Positions 62,862 through 64,000 of a DNA stretch of 64,000 bases are shown here, piece after piece. The stretch's first letter is position 1; each line of letters starts with the position of its first letter. The DNA is from Pseudomonas sp. URMO17WK12:I11 (lineage in GTDB: Bacteria; Pseudomonadota; Gammaproteobacteria; Pseudomonadales; Pseudomonadaceae): contig NZ_VEDF01000001.1 of the NCBI RefSeq assembly GCF_007677725.1, forward strand, positions 24,488 to 88,487, written 5' to 3'. The notes under the pieces are model-generated. The model was not told where the DNA came from. It ran no database searches and saw nothing but the letters and a program-made list of their open reading frames with translations. Position numbers and translations under genes: made by a program.

Positions 62862-63070
62862 TTCACAGCCTCGACTCTAGGCGCTGGTGACAGCGCGGGG
62901 AAGGGAAACGTTGCGACCCGTCACGGTTTTGGCGGCATAAGTCAAAAAAACGACGTATTGCAGCAATTCAATCCATGATGGCCAAAATTTTGTCGATGAT
63001 GCGCTCGCTGCTCAAAGCTTTCAATGATAATTCTGTGAATTCAGCGTTTTTTTCTGCTCCACCCCGAAAC
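62862..63070. other. AT-rich intergenic stretch upstream of manC, possible gene remnant
   Basis: No complete gene. From about 62940 to 63060 GC drops well below the 64% background. Minus-strand frame 63030-62968 ends ALSSERIIDKILAIMD then a stop, which looks like the C-terminal helix of a protein, but its upstream part is repeat DNA. The manC promoter should be here; no clear -35/-10 found. Confidence 0.35.
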
Positions 63071-64000
63071 AGGGTGTGGGGATTCGGGTTTTGCTGCAAT
63101 GGGTAGGGCGGGAGGGTGTTGTTGCCCTTGAGATTGAGCGCCGCCCGCGCGGCGCATCGCGAGCTGCGCTCGCTCCTACGTTTGTTTCGGGCCAATAACG
63201 TCTGTGACAGGCGCGCGCGACCGCCTTGTTGATACGACGCGATAGCGCGCCATGCGCCAAGGCGTACGCGCGCAAACCCCCAAACGTAGGAACGAGCAGA
63301 GCTCGCGATGCGCCGCGCGATCGGCGCTCGATCTCCCCAACGCTGATGCGCGTCTCGAGGGTGTGGGGATCCGGTTTTTGCTGCAATGGGCAGGGCGGGA
63401 GGGTGTTGTTGCCCTTGAGATCGAGCGCCGCCCGCGCGGCGCATCGCGAGCTGCGCTCGCTCCTACGTTTGTTCCGGGCCAGTAACGTCTGTGACAGGCG
63501 CACGCGACCGCTTTGTTGGGACGACGCGATAGCGCGCCATGCGCCAAGGCGTACGCGCGCAAATCCCCAAACGTAGGAGCGAGCGCAGCTCGCGATGCGC
63601 CGCGCGAGCGGCGCTTGGTATTCCCAACGCTGATGCGCGTCTCGAGGGTGTGGGGATCCGGTTTTTGCTGCAATGGGTAGGGCGGGAGGGTGTTGTCGCC
63701 CTTGAGATTGAGCGCCGCCCGCGCGGCGCATCGCGAGCTCTGCTCGCTCCTACGTTTGTTTCGGGCCAGTAACGTCTGTGACAGGCGCGCGCGACCGCTT
63801 TGTTGATACGACGCGATAGCGCGCCATGCGCCAAGGCGTACGCGCGCAAACCCCCAAACGTAGGAGCGAGCAAAGCTCGCGATGCGCCGCGCGAGCGGCG
63901 CTCGATCTCCCCATCGCGGATGCGCGTCTCGGGGGTGTGGGGATCCGGTTTTTGCTGCAATGGGCAGGGCGGGAGGGTGTTGTCGCCCTTGAGATCGAGC
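63071..64000. repeat. Tandem array, 287-bp period, of inverted REP-like pairs
   Basis: AGGGTGTGGG recurs at 63071, 63358, 63645 and 63932, always 287 bases apart; three full units and part of a fourth are present and the array continues past the window. Each unit has a left arm (63130-63184, 63417-63471, 63704-63758; a fourth begins at 63991) and a reverse-complementary right arm (63281-63335, 63568-63622, 63855-63909), about 55 nt each and 96 nt apart. Each arm reads GTAGGAGCGAGC, then GCTCGCGATGCGC, then a GCGCCG/CGGCGC stem: two hairpins behind a GTAG head, as in REP sequences. Open frames through it change phase every unit (287 is not a multiple of 3) and are not genes. Confidence 0.9.

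Noticed and set aside
62968..63960. Several overlapping minus-strand frames (up to 236 codons) sharing repeated peptides
   Set aside because: They are read through the 287-bp repeats. The phase changes each unit, no start signals exist, and such frames are common false genes in REP-rich DNA.
63071..64000. CRISPR array
   Set aside because: Repeat unit is 287 bp with conserved inner sequence and no short repeats separated by unique spacers; no cas genes nearby.

Overview
The window (about 64% GC, dense gene content) is a chromosomal segment of a Pseudomonas, most likely of the P. putida group. The evidence is gene order: cfrX-cmpX-sigX-oprF, nasS-nasT-nitrate porter-PP2C/kinase, ppsR/ppsA, pyrD-rmf-rlmL and a moxR-bat cluster, together with protein sequences that look Pseudomonas-type throughout. 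Assignment to species is not possible from the sequence alone.

Layout. 1-9.4 kb: the incomplete nuclease gene sbcD; a solitary Rhs tip protein; then, on the minus strand, a tightly overlapping moxR-DUF58-DUF4381-batA-batB-batD operon and a small conserved gene. 9.7-18.1 kb: carbon metabolism, with the giant NAD-glutamate dehydrogenase gdhB and the divergent pair ppsR/ppsA, closed by two consecutive terminators. 18.2-23.8 kb: hydrolase, rraA, zntB, and the cell-envelope stress block cfrX-cmpX-sigX-oprF. 23.8-28.7 kb: nitrate assimilation control genes nasS-nasT, a nitrate porter preceded by a strong leader terminator (probably the NasT antitermination target), and a fused PP2C phosphatase/Ser-Thr kinase; the reductase genes are not here. 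28.8-41.7 kb: pyrD, rmf, rlmL, a CHASE/PAS diguanylate cyclase, dacB, yggL and a BvgS/EvgS-like hybrid kinase with its NarL-type regulator. 42-49.8 kb: dgt, a yqjD/yqjE/yqjK-like trio, an ammonium channel with candidate sigma-54 and NtrC sites, a glutaredoxin-like protein, an M15 peptidase, a small gene under a perfect LexA box, a pseudouridine synthase and the aerotaxis receptor aer. 50-62.9 kb: acnA, rlmM, tusA, pdxB, an MsbA-like ABC exporter, tRNA-Pro(CGG), a small lipoprotein, moaB, moeA, a glycosyltransferase and manC/algA.

The last 0.93 kb is a tandem array with a 287-bp period. Each unit carries a head-to-head pair of REP-like double hairpins. The array runs off the window edge and is separated from manC by an AT-rich stretch that may hold the end of a broken gene.

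Most of the window is conserved Pseudomonas core. The least ordinary items are the 287-bp REP-pair array, the LexA-controlled unknown gene beside an endolysin-like peptidase, the nitrate-porter leader, the solitary Rhs tip, and the structured rmf-rlmL intergenic region. I see no clear, complete, undescribed defence or biosynthetic system.
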